A stretch of 64,000 bases of DNA. It comes from DT-110 sp030148525 (GTDB taxonomy: Bacteria; Bacteroidota; Bacteroidia; Chitinophagales; Saprospiraceae). The position numbers and the translations under genes are program-made. The stretch covers positions 1,736,001 through 1,800,000 of the forward strand of contig OZ245751.1 in the NCBI GenBank assembly GCA_965227445.1, in the 5' to 3' direction. Shown piece by piece: positions 1 to 9,056 of this stretch. Position 1 is the first letter of the stretch; each line of letters starts with the position of its first letter. Below the pieces are notes generated by a model. It was not told the DNA's origin. It worked only from the letters and a program-made list of their open reading frames with translations, and did not search any database.

Positions 1-1
1 C

Positions 2-352
2 GATGCTTCCGGTTCCTACAGTACGACCTCTGACCGGCGATTTAAGAAAGACATAGTGCCGGTGACCGGCGTTGCCGAAACACTGGCAAGCATTCCGGTG
101 TATAAATATCATTTTGTACAGGACGCTCCGGGTGCACCTTACCATCTGGGCGTTATGGCGCAGGATCTGTTGCCCCATTATCCGGAATTGGTAACCTATG
201 ACCAGGAGCATGATAAGTACCTGGTGCGCTATGACGGCTTGGCCGTGCTTGGCCTGCAAGCCGTGCAGGAACAACAACAAGAGATCAGGGATCTCGAAAA
301 GCGCGTTGCTGAATTGGAGCGATTGGTCCAATTGGCGCTTTCTAAAGAGTGA
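2..352 (+). CDS. 3' end of a protein with a C-terminal S74 (intramolecular chaperone) domain
   Basis: The reading frame is open from base 2 and ends in TGA at 352, so the gene starts outside the window. The visible part begins with the motif SDRRFKKDI, the signature start of peptidase S74 / tail-spike chaperone domains, followed by YHLGVMAQDLL and a C-terminal coiled-coil of Q, E, R and L (roughly the last 35 residues). In the family this domain trimerises a fibre-like protein and is often released by self-cleavage. In Bacteroidota such domains end many long secreted or surface proteins, not only phage tails. No phage gene is next to it, so a cell-surface fibre is as likely as a prophage remnant. 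The N-terminal part needed to decide is missing. Confidence 0.8.
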   Translation, partial: DASGSYSTTSDRRFKKDIVPVTGVAETLASIPVYKYHFVQDAPGAPYHLGVMAQDLLPHYPELVTYDQEHDKYLVRYDGLAVLGLQAVQEQQQEIRDLEKRVAELERLVQLALSKE

Positions 353-385
353 TTTTGGCTCGTGTAATTGATGTTTTTTTGGCAC

Positions 386-420
386 GTGGGCCGTCACCCG
401 TTCATCGTGGGCCGTGAACC
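386..420. repeat. Heptad repeat array, 5 units (GTGRRCC; reverse GGYYCAC)
   Basis: Five consecutive 7-base units each beginning GT (GTGGGCC, GTCACCC, GTTCATC, GTGGGCC, GTGAACC). On the reverse strand they read GGTTCAC-like, the same pattern as arrays at 502, 8921, 28891 and 35341. It lies between genes. Seven-base units would break a reading frame, which fits the intergenic-only distribution. Confidence 0.75.
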
Positions 421-422
421 GA

Positions 423-478
423 CCACTAAAGTGGATTGAAAATGATTATTGGATTCACGACCACCGCTAAAGCTGTGG
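423..478. repeat. Two-hairpin (BIME-like) repeat, copy 1
   Basis: Two short hairpins: CCACT-AA-AGTGG at 423-434 and CCACCGCT-AA-AGCTGTGG at 461-478 (one mismatch), joined by an A/T-rich spacer containing ATTGAA and ATTCA. A related pair in the opposite orientation is at 9057-9127. Both copies sit next to heptad arrays. The layout resembles REP pairs mobilised by a TnpA-REP transposase in trans; no such gene is in the window. Confidence 0.65.
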
Positions 479-501
479 CCTTAATCAGGGACGTTCAAAC
501 C

Positions 502-543
502 GTGAACCGTGGAGCGTGATCCGTGAGCTGTGAGCTGTGCATG
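502..543. repeat. Heptad repeat array, 6 units (GTGANCC-like)
   Basis: Six 7-base units: GTGAACC, GTGGAGC, GTGATCC, GTGAGCT, GTGAGCT, GTGCATG. It belongs to the same family as the array at 386-420 and flanks the two-hairpin repeat on its other side. It lies about 65 bases upstream of the start of the acetolactate decarboxylase gene. Confidence 0.7.
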
Positions 544-607
544 GGATGATTTCCGCTTTCCGACCACCGTTTTATTACCTTTGCTTTCGCAAAAAACCAA
601 GGGTACT

Positions 608-1330
608 ATGATTCGATTGCTCATTTGTTCGCTGCTGATTACGGGACTGACTGCTTGTTCAAATGCTCCCCGTTCATCCTGGGACGACCAGGTGGAGCAC
701 GTAGGTTCCTTGCGGGCCATAATGCACCAAAATGATGTGACGCCCAAAACCTTTCTCGACCAGCTCACCAACCGGGATAGTTTATACGCCCTGGGGGCAG
801 TGGCTTATCTAAAGGGAGAGATATTGATGTTGGGAGGGGAAACCATTGTTGCGGGTACAGAGACCAGTGGATCGGTCACCATCTCCGATGACCTGAAAAC
901 CGGTGCTTGCCTGATGGTTGCGGCCCGCGTTGGATCGTGGTCGGAAATCGCTATTCCAGCGGAGGTAACATCTCAGCAAGGCCTTGAGCAATACATTGTC
1001 GCAGTTGCTGATCAATGGGGGATTAATACTGCCCAACCCTTTCCGTTTCGCCTGGAAGGCCGGTTTAAAACCATGGATTGGCACGTAGTGGATTGGGAAA
1101 GTGGCGATACGGAGCATTCCCACGAAAAGCATATCGAGTCCGGTCCGCACGGTACCTTGACCGAAGTTGATGCGACCCTGCTTGGTTTCCATTCGACAAA
1201 GCATACGGGCGTATTTACGCACTACGATTCTGATTTTCACATGCATATGGCGCTGCGGGATCGTAGTCTGGCAGGACACGTCGATGGATTTATTCCCGGA
1301 GACCTCACGCTTTTTTTGCCCGCATCGTAA
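608..1330 (+). CDS. Acetolactate decarboxylase, predicted lipoprotein
   Basis: A 240-residue protein of the alpha-acetolactate decarboxylase family (AlsD/BudA), which converts acetolactate to acetoin. The start at 608 is preferred over the longer frame from 530 because it gives a clean lipoprotein signal (MIRLLICSLLITGLTACS, lipidated Cys17). Three histidines at 211, 213 and 224 in the pattern HxH-x10-H match the spacing of the known zinc ligands of the family. They lie in DFHMHMALRDRSLAGHVDGF, close to the family's conserved C-terminal motif. Length fits the family. Most family members are cytosolic, so a lipid-anchored export signal is unusual, and acetolactate would have to be present in the periplasm or outside. 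No acetolactate synthase or als regulator is adjacent. The fold assignment is fairly sure; the physiological role is not. Confidence 0.8.
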   Translation: MIRLLICSLLITGLTACSNAPRSSWDDQVEHVGSLRAIMHQNDVTPKTFLDQLTNRDSLYALGAVAYLKGEILMLGGETIVAGTETSGSVTISDDLKTGACLMVAARVGSWSEIAIPAEVTSQQGLEQYIVAVADQWGINTAQPFPFRLEGRFKTMDWHVVDWESGDTEHSHEKHIESGPHGTLTEVDATLLGFHSTKHTGVFTHYDSDFHMHMALRDRSLAGHVDGFIPGDLTLFLPAS

Positions 1331-1355
1331 TCATGATGACGAGATATGCTCAGAA

Positions 1356-1389
1356 GAAAAAACCATGGTCCATGGTCCATGGTTTTTTC
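1356..1389. terminator. Bidirectional terminator built from heptad units
   Basis: A perfect 13-base stem, GAAAAAACCATGG at 1356-1368 pairing with its complement at 1377-1389, with A-run and T-run on either side. It lies between the convergent acetolactate decarboxylase and tricorn genes. The stem-loop is made of three overlapping GGTCCAT heptads (1363-1383), so a member of the heptad family seems to serve as terminator here. Confidence 0.75.
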
Positions 1390-1412
1390 CTTAACCTTAA
1401 CCTCAACCTTCC

Positions 1413-1500
1413 TGCCCGCCGGAACGGAGTGAAGGCGGGAGCCTCAGCCTTCCTGCCCGCCGAAACCCATAGGGGCGTATGCCCAGTGAAGGCGGGAATC
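1413..1500. repeat. Two tandem GC-rich imperfect hairpins (REP-like)
   Basis: Two adjacent copies start CCTGCCCGCCG and end AGTGAAGGCGGGA (1411-1440 and about 1452-1497). In each, CCCGCC pairs with GGCGGG. They are flanked by short CTCAACC/CTCAGCC hexamers like the array at 28928. A similar GC-rich hairpin is at 35286-35316. The second copy ends just before the stop of the tricorn gene. Confidence 0.55.
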
Positions 1501-1506
1501 TCAACC

Positions 1507-4500
1507 TCAATTATTCCCTGCTCTTCGCCAGCGCACGGGTGCGGGTGGTTCCGGCTTGCGATCGAGGGCTTGGGTTGGCAGTAGCCGCAGTGCTTCCTGC
1601 ACGGCTCGTTCGAGCTGAGGGTCTTGGCCGGCAGCTACTTTGGCGGGATCCTGGATAACTTCAATATCCGGGGCAACTCCTTCTCCTTCCACCGCCCATT
1701 CACCATCGGCGTCAAAAAAGCCACCGCGCGGTGCAATCATGTAGCCACCATCAATGAAAGGGGGCGTATCCCAGGTGCCTACCAGACCACCCCAGGTGCG
1801 GGTACCGACCAGTGGCCCGATTTCCGCCTCCCGGAACATGTAGGGCAGCAGATCACCACCGGAACCAGCCCGCTCGTTGATGATCATCACCTTGGGACCG
1901 AAGATACCGGCCATGGGAGTAGTCCAGGGACGGCGATCATTGGCTTTGCTGTTGAAGTAACCAAACAGCTTGCGGTTCATAATATCGATCATGTAGTCGG
2001 CCGCAGATCCACCACCATTATTGCGTTCGTCAATGATCACTCCTTGCTTATCCTGTTGGGAGAAGTAATAGCGGTTGAAGTAGGTGAATCCACCATTACC
2101 GGTATTGGGAACATACACGTAAGCCAGCTTTCCGTCACTCATCTCGTCTACCTTGCGTCGATTGCCTTCTACCCAATCGAAGGAGCGCAGGCCGTTTTCG
2201 CTGCGTACCGGGGTCACCGTGACGAGACGTGCACCCTCCTCGTCAGGGCTGTCGTTCACCAGGAGTTCGGTGAGTCGACCGGCAGTACCTTCAAAGGCGC
2301 TGTATGGGTTAGTGGGAGCTTGCAGTGAGCGTCCATTAACGGCGAGGATATAATCTCCTTCGTTGACGTCCAGTCCCGGTACGGCGAGTGGCGCTTGCAG
2401 GTTTGGATTCCAGCTCTCACCATTATAGATCTTGGTGATACGATAGCGTCCATTGGCTTCTTCCAGGTCGGCACCCAATAAACCGATGGGAACATAATCG
2501 ACATCGGGCAAGTCACCGCCACCCGTGTAAGAGTGCCCAATGGAGACTTCTCCGCTGACAATGTCCAGCACATAGGTAAGTTCAGAACGGTGTCGAACGT
2601 GGTCGATCCAGGGTCGGTACCATTCGTAAATAGTTTCCCAGGGAGCACCGTGCACATTGTCCACGTAGAGATAATCGCGTTGGAAACGCCACCCTTCCCG
2701 GAATATCTGAGCATACTCTTCTTCCGGAACGACCTTTTTGCGAATATCAATGGTCAGTTTGCCACTACCCACCTTTTGGCTTTCGCCACCGGTAGAGACA
2801 ATGCCCCAGGTACTACCGCTGCGGTAGAGCAGCTGCTTCTTGTCTTCGGTGGGGACAGCGGCATTGACCGGTTTCATAAATTCGCTGAGCTTGCGGTCGT
2901 TCAGGTTGTACTTATGCATGGTGAAGCCTGGTTGATTGGGTACGCTTTCCATGATAAATACACTGCCGGCTGGTCCTTCGGCCAGTGCCTGGAATGCGCG
3001 GGTGGGCACACCATCGATCGCCAGAATGCGCTGTTGAATACCATCCATATCGATGTCGACCACTACGGAATCCGTGTTTTCTTTATCTTTTTCTTCTTCC
3101 GGGTCGGGCTCGTCATCGACGCGGGGCAGTAGGGGAGAGGCTTCTCCTTCTTGCAGTACGATCAAGTATAAGGCCCGGGTAATATCGGGATCGTAAGAGC
3201 TCATATCCAGCCATCCGGTATTCAGGCCGTAGTTGGTACTGGCCAGAAAGTACAGGTATTTTCCACTGGCGTCCCAGGCAGGGGTGAGTGCGTCGGCCAA
3301 GTCGTTGGTGAGCTGATAGGCCTCCTTGTCTTCCAGGCTGTAGGCCATAATGGTTTTAAAGTGATTGTCCTGCTGACGAGCGTAAGCTATCCACTTGCCG
3401 TCGGGAGACCAGACGGGCTTCATCTCCCGATTGGGGTGAGCGTACCGGTCGGTATCGGCAATGGTAGCTTCTCCGGATTCCACGTTCACGTACCAGAGGT
3501 TGTAGTCGGTATCCGTAAAGGCGATATGGTCACCATCGGGTGACCAGACCGGCCCGTAGTAAAAGGTGGGATCGGGCAGATCTATGGCGCGGGGTTCTTC
3601 GAGGCCTTTTTGATCGGCGATCATGAGTTGGTATTCACCGGAGGCGTCGCTAAACCAGGCGATTTGCTGGCCGTCGGGAGACCAGACGGGAGCCCGGTCG
3701 GCAGCATCTGACGAGCTGGTGATGGCACGCCAGGAGCCGTTTTCCTTCGGTACGGTGAAGATATCGCCCCGGTATTCAAAAATAGCTCGCTGGCCGGTAG
3801 GTGAAATTTGAGGATTCGACAACTGGTTCGGACGTACGGTTTCCCACCGTGGGCGTGACCAGGTAAGGTCGCCTTTGACCGCAATGTTCAATTGCTCCGT
3901 CTCCCCGGAAGACAGGTCGTGGACGTGTAAGTATCCGCCCTGTTCGTAGACCAGAGCATCTTCGCCAGCGTCGAGGCTTTTGACGTCGAATTGGGTATGG
4001 GTGGTCACCTGTTCGACTGCCTGGGTAGCCGGGTCGTAGGACCAGATATTCATGGTGTAATCCCGTTCGGAGCGAAAATATACTTTACCACCGTGCCATA
4101 CGGGATCGAGGTGGCGCTCGTCGGTGGGTTGGGGTACACGTTGCAGGGAGAGATCGCTAAGGTCAACTACCCAAATGGGCATGGCCTGACCACCGCGGTA
4201 GTTGCGCCATTCGGCATCCCAAAAGGTGATGGGCGTGTAGGCAAGGTATTTCCCATCGGTGGATAATTCACCAAAGGCTGCCCTTGGAACAGGTAGGGCT
4301 TTCGGCATGCCGCCTTCGGTGGATATGGTATATAGTTTGTTTGTCTGGGTAGGTTGGCTTTCCCGGCCCGACCGAAACAAAACGGCTGATCCGTCGGGTG
4401 TCCATCCCTGGACCTGGTCGGTGCCGGGGTGCCAGGTGAGTCGCACGGGCTGACCACCTTCAACCGGTACGGTATAGACGTCGGTATTGCCATCGTACTG

Positions 4501-4746
4501 ACCGGTAAAGGCGATGGTTTGACCATCCGGTGAAAAGTGTGGGTCGCGTTCACCGCCAATAGCTGATGTTAGTCGGCGGGCATCGCCACCGCTGCGGTCG
4601 GCGATCCATAAGTCATTGGCGTAGACAAAAACAACGTGGTCCTGACTGATAGTTGGTTCGCGCAACAATCGGGTTCCTTGTGCGTCCAGCGTTTGCCAGG
4701 TTGTTGCTACCAGTAATAGTACAATCAACTTTAAAAAAGTATTCAT
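1507..4746 (-). CDS. Tricorn-like S41 family protease
   Basis: A 1079-residue exported serine protease of the tricorn/S41 family, which degrades oligopeptides. The start at 4746 gives a signal peptide ending LDAQ; the frame could begin 34 codons earlier without one. Domains in order: WD40-like (PD40) beta-propeller strands with repeated WSPDGxxIA motifs (about 40-560), a linker rich in acidic residues, the tricorn C1 region with VDNVHGAPW holding the likely catalytic His (about 720), a PDZ domain (about 790-870), and the S41 core. The nucleophile is Ser962 in AGSGGD, nearly the same position as in archaeal tricorn (Ser965). It ends convergent to the acetolactate decarboxylase gene across a terminator, and is divergent from the SDR gene. 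Function is assigned from family; substrates are unknown. Confidence 0.9.
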   Translation of the reverse strand: MNTFLKLIVLLLVATTWQTLDAQGTRLLREPTISQDHVVFVYANDLWIADRSGGDARRLTSAIGGERDPHFSPDGQTIAFTGQYDGNTDVYTVPVEGGQPVRLTWHPGTDQVQGWTPDGSAVLFRSGRESQPTQTNKLYTISTEGGMPKALPVPRAAFGELSTDGKYLAYTPITFWDAEWRNYRGGQAMPIWVVDLSDLSLQRVPQPTDERHLDPVWHGGKVYFRSERDYTMNIWSYDPATQAVEQVTTHTQFDVKSLDAGEDALVYEQGGYLHVHDLSSGETEQLNIAVKGDLTWSRPRWETVRPNQLSNPQISPTGQRAIFEYRGDIFTVPKENGSWRAITSSSDAADRAPVWSPDGQQIAWFSDASGEYQLMIADQKGLEEPRAIDLPDPTFYYGPVWSPDGDHIAFTDTDYNLWYVNVESGEATIADTDRYAHPNREMKPVWSPDGKWIAYARQQDNHFKTIMAYSLEDKEAYQLTNDLADALTPAWDASGKYLYFLASTNYGLNTGWLDMSSYDPDITRALYLIVLQEGEASPLLPRVDDEPDPEEEKDKENTDSVVVDIDMDGIQQRILAIDGVPTRAFQALAEGPAGSVFIMESVPNQPGFTMHKYNLNDRKLSEFMKPVNAAVPTEDKKQLLYRSGSTWGIVSTGGESQKVGSGKLTIDIRKKVVPEEEYAQIFREGWRFQRDYLYVDNVHGAPWETIYEWYRPWIDHVRHRSELTYVLDIVSGEVSIGHSYTGGGDLPDVDYVPIGLLGADLEEANGRYRITKIYNGESWNPNLQAPLAVPGLDVNEGDYILAVNGRSLQAPTNPYSAFEGTAGRLTELLVNDSPDEEGARLVTVTPVRSENGLRSFDWVEGNRRKVDEMSDGKLAYVYVPNTGNGGFTYFNRYYFSQQDKQGVIIDERNNGGGSAADYMIDIMNRKLFGYFNSKANDRRPWTTPMAGIFGPKVMIINERAGSGGDLLPYMFREAEIGPLVGTRTWGGLVGTWDTPPFIDGGYMIAPRGGFFDADGEWAVEGEGVAPDIEVIQDPAKVAAGQDPQLERAVQEALRLLPTQALDRKPEPPAPVRWRRAGNN

Positions 4747-4860
4747 TACGGTTCGTTTAGTGAGTGAATGGCCCGTTCGTATGAAGGTCGGGGTTCTGGA
4801 AAATAGGGAATTCGTACAAAAATTGGCTACTTTGGGCGATCCAAACAATGGAATCAGACT

Positions 4861-5637
4861 ATGGGATCGATTAAAGAACGTTTTGATTTGACCGGGAAAG
4901 TGGCCGTAATTACCGGGGCCAGCAAAGGCATTGGCTTAGCTATCGCCCGCGGCCTGGCCGAATTTGGTGCAAAGGTGGTCATCAGCAGCCGCAAGCAGGA
5001 ATCTGTCGATCAGGCTGCCGCGGCTTTGAAAGCGGATGGTCTGGAGGCAACTGGTATTGCCTGCCATGTTGGTCACTCGGATCAGCTGAAAACTCTGGTG
5101 GATAAAACAATGGAAGTGTACGGCGGTATCGATATCCTGGTGAATAATGCGGCTACTAATCCGGCCTATGGACCCATTCAGGAAGCGGATAATACCCTTT
5201 TCCAAAAAATCATGAATGTAAATGTGCAGGCCCCCTTCGAATTGTCAAATCTGGTCTATCCCAGTATGAAGAAGCGGGGTGGTGGCTCGATCATCAATAT
5301 CAGTTCAGTGGAGGGTTTGAAGCCATCGTTTGGACTCGGATTGTACAGTGTATCCAAGGCTGCTCTGATCATGCTTACGCAAAACCAGGCCAAGGAATGG
5401 GCTTCGGCGGGGATACGTGTTAATGCGTTATGCCCCGGTCTGGTGAAGACTAAATTCAGTTCGGCCTTATGGCAAAATGAATCAGTCATGCAGATGGTCA
5501 ACAATCACTTGCCCCAGGGGCGGATGGCCCAACCCGAGGAAATGGTGGGGCTGGCTGTGTTTCTGGCCAGTGAAGCCTCTTCCTACACTACGGGAGGTGT
5601 CTTCACCGCCGACGGCGGACACATGATTGCGGGGTAA
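4861..5637 (+). CDS. SDR family NAD(P)-dependent oxidoreductase
   Basis: A 258-residue classical short-chain dehydrogenase/reductase. It shows the Rossmann glycine motif TGASKGIG (18-25), the structural NNAA motif (95-98), the catalytic serine in NISS (148/149) and the YxxxK pair Tyr162/Lys166. The C-terminal YTTGGVFTADGGHMIAG is typical of the FabG-like group. It reduces or oxidises a carbonyl/hydroxyl with NAD(P)H, but the substrate cannot be read from sequence. The best general resemblance is to DHRS4-like or FabG-like reductases. It is divergent from the tricorn gene across 114 bases and 86 bases ahead of the subtilisin gene, with no clear shared pathway. Confidence 0.92.
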   Translation: MGSIKERFDLTGKVAVITGASKGIGLAIARGLAEFGAKVVISSRKQESVDQAAAALKADGLEATGIACHVGHSDQLKTLVDKTMEVYGGIDILVNNAATNPAYGPIQEADNTLFQKIMNVNVQAPFELSNLVYPSMKKRGGGSIINISSVEGLKPSFGLGLYSVSKAALIMLTQNQAKEWASAGIRVNALCPGLVKTKFSSALWQNESVMQMVNNHLPQGRMAQPEEMVGLAVFLASEASSYTTGGVFTADGGHMIAG

Positions 5638-5723
5638 TATATTATTTCTTTCAGTCGATACATGGTGATACCTGATGAAAGCGTTACCTTATAGTTCGCG
5701 TTCATCAAACCATCCCACTAACC

Positions 5724-7778
5724 ATGTACACCTTTACCTACGGTGGTGCCGACGGCCAGGAATACCAGTTGACCGAAGCATCCGATATGGTGGTCGTTCG
5801 CACCACTGGTGGCGAATTACCAAACCTCCCGCTCTCTGATACCAGCAAATCGCTCATTCCCCATTTGGTACCCATTGCGACCTTTCCGGAGGCCGACGTC
5901 ATTGTGTACCGGATTGTTTCCCACCAGGGAGAGAGTGTCCTGAAAATGCGCAATACCCTGAGGCGAGAACTAGGAAAAGAATCTCAGGTTCGCTTTGCCG
6001 GACGGGTTTTGAAGGACCCTCAAAGCGGAACACTATTTGTGTATACGGAGAACTTTTTTGTTCAATTCGACAGTGACCAGTCAGAGGCCGATTGTCGGCG
6101 TATCCTGGAAGAACACGGTCTTACAGTAAAGGAAAAGCTGGTATTTGCCACCAATGCCTTTTTTGCGAAAGCAAAAGAAGGAACGGGGCTCGATATCTTT
6201 GCTATTGCTAATAAACTACTGACACACGACAAGGTGGTCCATTGCCATCCCGAGCTCATACGGGAGAAAAAACACAAGGCTATCGTGCATCCCATGCAGT
6301 GGCATTTGCGCCCTACGGTCATCAACGGGACACCCATTAACCAGCACGTGGGTATTGATGAGGCATGGGAAGTACACCGCGGTGAAGGAATGATCATTGC
6401 CGTGATCGATGATGGGGTAGATACTAGCCACGAAGAATTTAATCAAGATGGGAAGGTCGTATTTCCGCGAAATACGGTGCGCGACAGGGATGATGCCCGG
6501 CCGCTCTTCGACCGGAACAATCACGGTACCGCTTGTGCCGGTGTGGCTTGCGCTTCGGGTAGTCACAAAGCGTCGGGCGTTGCTCCTGAGGCCCGTCTGA
6601 TGCCCATAGTTGCCGGAGGACTGGGCAGTATGGCGGAAGCCAAGGCTTTCGCCTGGGCAGCTGATCGCGGAGCGGATGTGATTTCCTGTAGTTGGGGACC
6701 CGTAGATGGTGACTGGTCGAATCCCAGCGATCCGTTACATACGCGTCCCTTTCGCCTTCCCGACAGCACGCGCCTGGCGATCGATTATGCGACGACCCAG
6801 GGGCGACGCGGCAAAGGTTGTGTGATCACCTGGGCTGCCGGTAATGGGAACGAGGATATTCGTTTCGACGGTTATGCCAGTTACCCCAAAGTGATTGCGG
6901 TAGCTGCCTGCAATGATCAGGGGCGGCGCAGCGTGTATAGCGATTACGGTGATGCTGTCTGGTGTTGCTTTCCGAGCAGTGATTTCTATGCGCCTCAATT
7001 CAACCACCCCCGGCCGCTGACGCCGGGTATCTGGACGACGGATCGCAGTGCCAGGGCTGGTTATAATCCCGGAGGTATTAATGCCGAAGAAACCTTTGGT
7101 GATTTCGACGGAGATTATACGGCACTATTTGGTGGAACCAGTTCTTCCTGTCCGGGGGTAGCGGGAATTGCGGCCTTGATTTTGGGCGTTAATCCCGATC
7201 TGACCTGGGAGGAGGTGAAAACTATTATCCGGCAATCGTGTGAGCAGATCGATCCGGTAATGGGTGGGTACGATGATCGTGGCCACAGTGTTTTTTACGG
7301 TTTTGGTCGCCTCCATGCCGGAGTGGCGGTGCGTCGGACGAAAGCAACGGTGGAAAACCTGGAATCCTTCGACGTGGAGGGCATGGCTTTTTTCAATTAC
7401 TCCAGTGCGGTACCCGTCCGGGAGGGGGCGTTCACCCGGGATAAATATGTTTTCAATCGTTTGGTGGGGATGCGTTTACAATTAGCGCCTTTTCATCCCG
7501 GTTTAAGTATTCGTTACCGGACCTTTATTCATAAATTGGGACCGTCACCCTGGGTGGAAAACGGAGCTTATACCGGAACCTACGACCGCCGTCGGAAATT
7601 GATCGGTTTGCAAATTGAATTGTGTGGCCCCCTGGCAACTAATTATACGGTGGAGTACGAAGCGGAACGACGCGGGCGCAGAGAAACGGTATCGGGCAAA
7701 GATGGTTCGGTTTGCGGAACGGATAACCGACGTGGTCCCGCCCTGGAAGAAATTAAGATTGCTGTTCATCGTCGATAA
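5724..7778 (+). CDS. S8 family serine peptidase (subtilisin)
   Basis: A 684-residue subtilase. The catalytic triad is visible: Asp229 in VIDDGVD, His267 in NNHGT and Ser473 in FGGTSSSCP. The oxyanion-hole Asn374 is in AAGNGN. About 200 residues precede the catalytic domain, with a LKDPQSGTLFVYTENFFVQF region like an inhibitor-type propeptide. A C-terminal domain of about 150 residues (from about 535) looks like a beta-sandwich, which is an inference. The N-terminus (MYTFTYGG) lacks a hydrophobic signal sequence and there is no T9SS tail, so export is unclear; it may be cytosolic or leave by a non-classical route. The stop is only 10 bases before the next gene's start, suggesting co-transcription with the phosphodiesterase. 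Confidence 0.9.
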   Translation: MYTFTYGGADGQEYQLTEASDMVVVRTTGGELPNLPLSDTSKSLIPHLVPIATFPEADVIVYRIVSHQGESVLKMRNTLRRELGKESQVRFAGRVLKDPQSGTLFVYTENFFVQFDSDQSEADCRRILEEHGLTVKEKLVFATNAFFAKAKEGTGLDIFAIANKLLTHDKVVHCHPELIREKKHKAIVHPMQWHLRPTVINGTPINQHVGIDEAWEVHRGEGMIIAVIDDGVDTSHEEFNQDGKVVFPRNTVRDRDDARPLFDRNNHGTACAGVACASGSHKASGVAPEARLMPIVAGGLGSMAEAKAFAWAADRGADVISCSWGPVDGDWSNPSDPLHTRPFRLPDSTRLAIDYATTQGRRGKGCVITWAAGNGNEDIRFDGYASYPKVIAVAACNDQGRRSVYSDYGDAVWCCFPSSDFYAPQFNHPRPLTPGIWTTDRSARAGYNPGGINAEETFGDFDGDYTALFGGTSSSCPGVAGIAALILGVNPDLTWEEVKTIIRQSCEQIDPVMGGYDDRGHSVFYGFGRLHAGVAVRRTKATVENLESFDVEGMAFFNYSSAVPVREGAFTRDKYVFNRLVGMRLQLAPFHPGLSIRYRTFIHKLGPSPWVENGAYTGTYDRRRKLIGLQIELCGPLATNYTVEYEAERRGRRETVSGKDGSVCGTDNRRGPALEEIKIAVHRR

Positions 7779-7788
7779 AAAACACCTT

Positions 7789-8739
7789 ATGTATGCTTAC
7801 CGTCTGTTGATCCTGGGGATGATAATAGGTCTACTGGGATGCACCCAACAAACCTCCGATGAGTCTGATACCTCCATCACCACCAGTGAAAGAAATGTAA
7901 TGACCATCCCCGAATCATTCGATTGGCAGGGCCACCGCGGTGCCCGTGGGTTAATGCCGGAAAATACCGTGCCCGCCATGCTGAAAGCACTGGAATATCC
8001 GGAGATCACTACTCTGGAATTGGATGTGGTAATCACGAAAGATAATAAGGTGGTACTCTCGCATGAACCATGGATGTCGTCTACTATTTGTCAGCAGCCC
8101 GATGGCACTCCCGTTCCGGAAGGTGAGGAAAAGACCTTCCGTATTCTGGAGATGACTTATCAAGAGGTGCGGCAATTCGACTGTGGTAGTAAGCCCCACC
8201 CCAATTTTTCGGAGCAGGAGCATATGACCGTTGCCAAGCCACTACTGGATAGCGTTTTTACCAAAGTCGATGCGTGGTGTGCAGCTAATAACCGGGCGCT
8301 GCCCAATTACAATATCGAATTGAAGTCACAACCAGAATACGACGGTGTCCTGACGCCGGAGCCAGCTCAATTTGCGGAAATGGTTCTCGATGTTGTTTAC
8401 GATGCTGATATGCGGGAGCGAGTGTGCATCCAGTCGTTTGATGCCCGTTCGCTGCGGGCGGTCCACGAACTGGATCCGGATCTCACTACTGCCTGGCTGG
8501 TTGCCGATGGCCAAGGCATTGAGGCCAATCTGGAGGAACTGGGCTTCCTGCCGACGGTGTACAGCCCCTACTACAAACTGCTGTCGGCCAATGCGGTGCA
8601 AAAATGCCACGAACAGGGCCTGCATGTAATACCCTGGACAGTAAACGATCCGAAGGAGATGAAGGCACTCATCCAAATGGGCGTGGACGGCATCATCACG
8701 GATTACCCGAACCGGATTGGGGAGTTGGGGAATGGGTGA
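7789..8739 (+). CDS. Glycerophosphodiester phosphodiesterase family lipoprotein
   Basis: A 316-residue GDPD/UgpQ-type enzyme that splits glycerophosphodiesters into glycerol-3-phosphate and an alcohol. The start at 7789 gives a lipobox (LLGC, Cys18); longer frames have no signal. Catalytic features: QGHRGARG (first catalytic His), PENT, LELDVVITKD with the metal-binding Glu-x-Asp, and SHEP (second His). It ends with the TIM-barrel motif WTVNDPKEMKALIQMGVDGIITDYP (quoted in part: WTVND, GIITDYP). It is probably anchored in the outer membrane facing the periplasm. It lies 10 bases behind the subtilisin gene. Followed by a 506-base gap holding repeats only. Confidence 0.92.
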   Translation: MYAYRLLILGMIIGLLGCTQQTSDESDTSITTSERNVMTIPESFDWQGHRGARGLMPENTVPAMLKALEYPEITTLELDVVITKDNKVVLSHEPWMSSTICQQPDGTPVPEGEEKTFRILEMTYQEVRQFDCGSKPHPNFSEQEHMTVAKPLLDSVFTKVDAWCAANNRALPNYNIELKSQPEYDGVLTPEPAQFAEMVLDVVYDADMRERVCIQSFDARSLRAVHELDPDLTTAWLVADGQGIEANLEELGFLPTVYSPYYKLLSANAVQKCHEQGLHVIPWTVNDPKEMKALIQMGVDGIITDYPNRIGELGNG

Positions 8740-8920
8740 GTTGGGGAAAGGGGGCGAATCCTGTTTCCATTAATTCGTGTAGAGACGCGATTTATCGCGT
8801 CTGCCTTTATTATGATAAGGGGATAAGGAGATTAGGGGATTTGGAGAGAGGGTGAATGGGGGGCTTTCGATGTCACCTTTCGTGGTGGAATGACGTGATC
8901 TTTCGGGTCAACCGTTATTT

Positions 8921-9039
8921 GGTTCACGGCTTACGGTTCACGGCCTACGGCTTACGGCTCACGGCTTACGGCTTACGGTTCACGGCCTACGGCTCACGGC
9001 TTACGGCTCACGGCTTACGGCTCACGGCCTACGGCTCAT
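8921..9039. repeat. Heptad repeat array, 17 units (GGYYYAC)
   Basis: Seventeen uninterrupted 7-base units of GGTTCAC, GGCTTAC, GGCCTAC, GGCTCAC type, the longest array of the heptad family here. It sits in the gap after the phosphodiesterase gene. The first part of that gap (8740-8920) is G-rich with nothing recognisable. After the array come a two-hairpin repeat and about 115 bases with no feature before the RecQ stop. Confidence 0.9.
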
Positions 9040-9056
9040 AAGATACCCGATTAAGC

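Noticed and set aside
2..352. Prophage end suggested by the S74 domain
   Set aside because: No phage gene follows; such domains are also common in non-phage Bacteroidota surface proteins.
8856..9041. A 61-codon frame made of repeated TAYGLR
   Set aside because: It is only the heptad array read in three successive frames; no start context.
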